A DNA stretch of 8,896 nucleotides from Rhodospirillales bacterium Alpha_05 (lineage in GTDB: Bacteria; Pseudomonadota; Alphaproteobacteria; Rhodospirillales; Rhodospirillaceae), in NCBI GenBank assembly GCA_001603335.1, contig LUYR01000056.1:1-8896 (forward strand), read 5' to 3'. How positions within the stretch are numbered: position 1 is the first letter of the stretch; every line of letters begins with the position of its first letter. Position numbers and translations under genes: made by a program. The notes beneath the pieces were generated by a model that searched no databases, was not told where the DNA came from, and saw only the letters and a program-made list of their open reading frames with translations. This document shows positions 6,987-8,896 of the stretch, piece by piece.

Positions 6987-8102
6987 ATGGCCTTCTCGCA
7001 AATTCGTGCTTTGTTGATGGGCTCAGCCCTGCTTCTCGGCGGCTGCTCCTTCACCTCCGATTCACTTTTCCCGTCGTTGGGGTCAGGGGACACTTCCGAC
7101 AGCGCCGCGAGCTCCGAGATTCAGCAGGGCCCGGTGCTCGGCACGACCAACTTCGAACCGGCGCCGGTCACGCCCGGTTCGCCGACCGGCACCTACGTCG
7201 GCAAGAAGGTGCAGGCGTTCCGCGGCGATCTCAGCGCGCTCAAGACCATCGTTGGACAGCACAACGCCACGCTCCAGAGCCTGCGCAACCAGACCTCGCG
7301 TAGCGCGGCCCAGTACCACGAAGTCGTCGGCGCGATCACCGCGCGCCTCCAGGTCGGCTCCACCCCGGGTAACCCGATCCTCGTCGCCAATCTGCGCCGC
7401 GCGCAGGAGTTGATGAACGGCATGAGCGCCGACGTCGCGAAGCTTAACCAGCTCTCCGCCGACGTTTCCTCCGACTCCGCGATGGCCGCCTATCTCCTCG
7501 ACTCGATCCGCTCCTCCTACGCCCTCTCCGGTGCGATCGAGGAAGATCACCGCCAGTTGCGCGTGCTCGAGGACGACACCAACCAGACCGTGGTGCTGAT
7601 CGACCGCCTGTCGAAGGAACTGAATGCCGACGCCGCGCGTCAGCAGCAGTACGTCGCGGGCGAACGCGCCAACCTCAACGTCCTCTCGGCCTCGGTGCAG
7701 AGCGGCCAGCTCTACGGCACCGGCGCCTCGGCGCTGTCGATGCGCCCGACCTCGGGCTCCGACATGGGCGTGAGCCGCGCCGCGCCGATGGACATCACCG
7801 AGCGCCGCCCGCTGGTGGTGATTCGCTTCGACCGCGCCAACGTGCCCTACGAGCAGGCGTTGTACCAGTCGGTCAACCAGGCCCTCGAGCGCAACCCGAA
7901 CGCCCACTTCGACCTCGTCGCGGTGTCGCCGGCCCAGGTTTCGCCCGGCCAGACCGCGCTCGGCTCCAACGCCGCGCGCCGCAATGCCGAGGCGGTGATG
8001 CGCTCGCTCGCGGGCATGGGCCTGCCGGCCGACCGCGTCGATCTCTCCGCCACCACCAGCGCCCAGGCCCACTCCAACGAGGTTCATCTCTACCTGCGTT
8101 GA
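6987..8102 (+). CDS. Lipoprotein with helical middle and degenerate OmpA-like C-terminal domain
   Basis: Probable outer-membrane lipoprotein facing the periplasm. A short signal peptide ends in a lipobox LLGGC with Cys20; Ser at +2 favours outer-membrane sorting. Residues 21-70 form a Ser/Pro/Gly-rich linker. Residues about 72-235 are long, polar, Gln/Asn/Ala-rich helices of coiled-coil type. A second low-complexity linker (236-270) leads to residues 275-371, which read as an OmpA-like fold: PLVVIRFDRANV opening strand, a helix, HFDLVAVSP strand, the NAARRNAEAV helix and the EVHLYLR end strand. The canonical GHTD Asp is absent, so peptidoglycan binding may be altered. The ATG at 6987 has only a weak AAGG 12 bases upstream, but it gives a complete signal peptide. 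The gene is a single unit with its own promoter candidate and a strong terminator. The exact role is unknown; envelope anchoring or an assembly function is inferred. Confidence 0.9.
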   Translation: MAFSQIRALLMGSALLLGGCSFTSDSLFPSLGSGDTSDSAASSEIQQGPVLGTTNFEPAPVTPGSPTGTYVGKKVQAFRGDLSALKTIVGQHNATLQSLRNQTSRSAAQYHEVVGAITARLQVGSTPGNPILVANLRRAQELMNGMSADVAKLNQLSADVSSDSAMAAYLLDSIRSSYALSGAIEEDHRQLRVLEDDTNQTVVLIDRLSKELNADAARQQQYVAGERANLNVLSASVQSGQLYGTGASALSMRPTSGSDMGVSRAAPMDITERRPLVVIRFDRANVPYEQALYQSVNQALERNPNAHFDLVAVSPAQVSPGQTALGSNAARRNAEAVMRSLAGMGLPADRVDLSATTSAQAHSNEVHLYLR

Positions 8103-8135
8103 CCTCGGGCTGCGAAAACGCTAATCAGACGACGT

Positions 8136-8167
8136 GAAAACGGTGCCCTCGGGCACCGTTTTCGTTA
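8136..8167 (+). terminator. Intrinsic terminator after the lipoprotein gene
   Basis: GAAAACGGTGCC (8136-8147) and GGCACCGTTTTC (8152-8163) make a perfect 12-bp stem with a CTCG loop, followed by GTT. The T-rich 3' arm pairs with the A-rich 5' arm, as in typical strong intrinsic terminators. It begins 33 bases after the lipoprotein stop codon and separates it from gpt. Confidence 0.9.
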
Positions 8168-8227
8168 TCTTGACGGATCGCGCGTGTTCGCACCGCACCA
8201 GAACCATCACCGAAAAGGACGACAACC

Positions 8228-8710
8228 TTGGCGGACAAGGATTACACCGGCAGCCGGTACATGGGGATCTCGTGGGACATGTTTCACCGCGACGCCCGTG
8301 CGCTGGCGGCGAAACTGATGACGAAGGGCCCGTTCAACGGCATCGTCGCGATCACCCGCGGCGGCCTCGTGCCGGCGGCGGTGGTCGCCCGCGAGCTCAA
8401 CCTGCGCCTTGTGGAGACCCTTTGCGTGTCGAGCTACGACGACCGCACCCAGGGCTCGGCGACGATCCTGAAGCGCCCCGAGGGCGACGGCAGCGGTCTT
8501 TTGGTGATCGACGACCTCGTCGATTCCGGCCGCACCGGCAAGCTCGTGCGCGAACTGCTGCCGAAGGCCTACTTCGCCACCGTCTACGCCAAGCCGCAGG
8601 GCCGCGAGGTGGTCGACGACTTCGTCGTCGGCGTCGATCAGGGCATCTGGTTGCTGTTCCCCTGGGACGCGGACTTGCAGCCTGCGCCGCCGCTGGTGGC
8701 GGGCGGCTGA
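8228..8710 (+). CDS. gpt: Xanthine/guanine phosphoribosyltransferase, TTG start
   Basis: Purine salvage enzyme joining xanthine, guanine or hypoxanthine to PRPP to give the nucleotide, in the cytosol or loosely at the membrane. At 160 residues it is close to the 152-residue Escherichia coli Gpt, and I can align it from memory along nearly its whole length. Matches include WDMFHRDARALAAKLM (16-31), TRGGLVPAAVVARELN (43-58), SSYD (68-71), the PRPP motif VIDDLVDSGRT (93-103), AKPQGR (121-126) and the C-terminal PWD (145-147). The TTG at 8228 is chosen because AAAAGGA lies at 8213-8219, 8 bases upstream, and the first in-frame ATG (8261) has no ribosome site and would cut into the conserved N terminus. 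It lies between an intrinsic terminator and tRNA-Asp, so it is probably transcribed alone. A TTGACG at 8170-8175 may be its -35, but no good -10 follows. Confidence 0.96.
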   Translation: MADKDYTGSRYMGISWDMFHRDARALAAKLMTKGPFNGIVAITRGGLVPAAVVARELNLRLVETLCVSSYDDRTQGSATILKRPEGDGSGLLVIDDLVDSGRTGKLVRELLPKAYFATVYAKPQGREVVDDFVVGVDQGIWLLFPWDADLQPAPPLVAGG

Positions 8711-8725
8711 GGTCGTCGATTCGGG

Positions 8726-8765
8726 TTCCGCGGAGATGTCGGAAAAATGACGTCCGACCGCGGAA
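8726..8765 (+). repeat. Imperfect inverted repeat after gpt
   Basis: Outer arms TTCCGC (8726-8731) and GCGGAA (8760-8765) and inner arms GTCGGA (8738-8743) and TCCGAC (8753-8758) form a hairpin with an asymmetric internal loop. It is followed by AAA rather than T, so it is at best a weak or 3'-protecting structure for gpt mRNA. Confidence 0.4.
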
Positions 8766-8772
8766 AAAGTGC

Positions 8773-8801
8773 TTGCATCCGATTGGGCGCATTGGTACAT
8801 A
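8773..8801 (+). promoter_or_regulatory. Promoter of tRNA-Asp
   Basis: TTGCAT at 8773-8778 and TACATA at 8796-8801 are separated by exactly 17 bases. The CTTGCA form of the -35 resembles strong stable-RNA promoters of alphaproteobacteria. Initiation would fall near 8808, about 11 bases before the mature tRNA. Confidence 0.6.
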
Positions 8802-8818
8802 AGCGCCTCACCGATTGC

Positions 8819-8895
8819 GGGGGTGTAGCTCAGCTGGTTAGAGTGCCGGCCTGTCACGCCGGAGGTCGCGGGTTCGAGCCCCGTCACTCCCGCCA
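8819..8895 (+). tRNA. tRNA-Asp (anticodon GUC)
   Basis: A full cloverleaf can be folded by hand. The acceptor stem pairs 8819-8825 with 8885-8891 (one G-U pair). T8 and A9 are followed by the D stem GCTC (8828-8831) with GAGT (8841-8844). The anticodon stem CCGGC/GCCGG flanks loop CTGTCAC with GTC at 8853-8855. A 5-base variable loop follows, then the T stem GCGGG/CCCGT around TTCGAGC. The discriminator is G (8892), the expected aspartate identity base, and CCA is encoded at 8893-8895. Only one base of the window lies beyond it. Confidence 0.98.
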
Positions 8896-8896
8896 C

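Noticed and set aside
7083..8087. Minus-strand open frame of 334 codons opposite the lipoprotein gene
   Set aside because: The plus strand has a signal peptide, lipobox and an OmpA-like domain; the minus frame is Arg/Gly/Ala-rich shadow sequence.
8170..8198. TTGACG just after the terminator as a gpt promoter
   Set aside because: The -35 match is good but no acceptable -10 occurs 16-18 bases downstream, so I did not list it as a feature.
8726..8765. The hairpin after gpt as an intrinsic terminator
   Set aside because: The stem is interrupted and is followed by A residues rather than T on the plus strand, so it is kept only as an inverted repeat.
8207..8896. Minus-strand open frame beginning MAGVTGLEPATSGVTGRHSNQLSY-type sequence at the right edge
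   Set aside because: This peptide is the well-known false translation of the antisense strand of a tRNA; here it is tRNA-Asp followed by antisense of gpt.

Overview
The window reads as an ordinary chromosomal segment of a high-GC alphaproteobacterium. Rhodospirillales-like affiliation is my inference. It rests on the strong GC bias at third codon positions, the form of the tRNA-Asp, and the protein families present. I saw no insertion sequence, phage gene, CRISPR array or change in composition that would mark a mobile island.

Left part (1-3592): a cytoplasmic sensor histidine kinase with three PAS domains lies on the minus strand and runs off the left edge. A divergent plus-strand gene for an uncharacterised 272-residue protein follows. 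That gene converges on a minus-strand polyphosphate kinase 2 gene (ppk2), and the two stop codons overlap inside a single CTAG.

Middle part (3593-6738): a 340-base divergent regulatory region separates ppk2 from a plus-strand glycolytic operon. The operon is gap (type I glyceraldehyde-3-phosphate dehydrogenase), pgk (phosphoglycerate kinase) and a small conserved-looking helical protein of unknown function that starts at TTG. Gap makes 1,3-bisphosphoglycerate, Pgk uses it to make ATP, and the divergent PPK2 moves phosphate between polyphosphate and nucleotides, so this block centres on energy and phosphoryl transfer. No tkt or fba, which often flank gap-pgk in alphaproteobacteria, is present here.

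Right part (6739-8896): a promoter-bearing gap leads to an outer-membrane-type lipoprotein with a helical middle and a degenerate OmpA-like C-terminal domain, closed by a strong intrinsic terminator. Next come gpt (xanthine/guanine phosphoribosyltransferase, TTG start) and, at the right edge, a complete tRNA-Asp(GUC) with its own good promoter.

I found no convincing novel multi-gene system. The items most worth a second look are the divergent OmpA-like domain, which lacks the usual peptidoglycan-binding Asp; the uncharacterised gene downstream of pgk; a weak DotU/TssL-like signature in the 1971-2789 gene; and RNA hairpins around gap and pgk.
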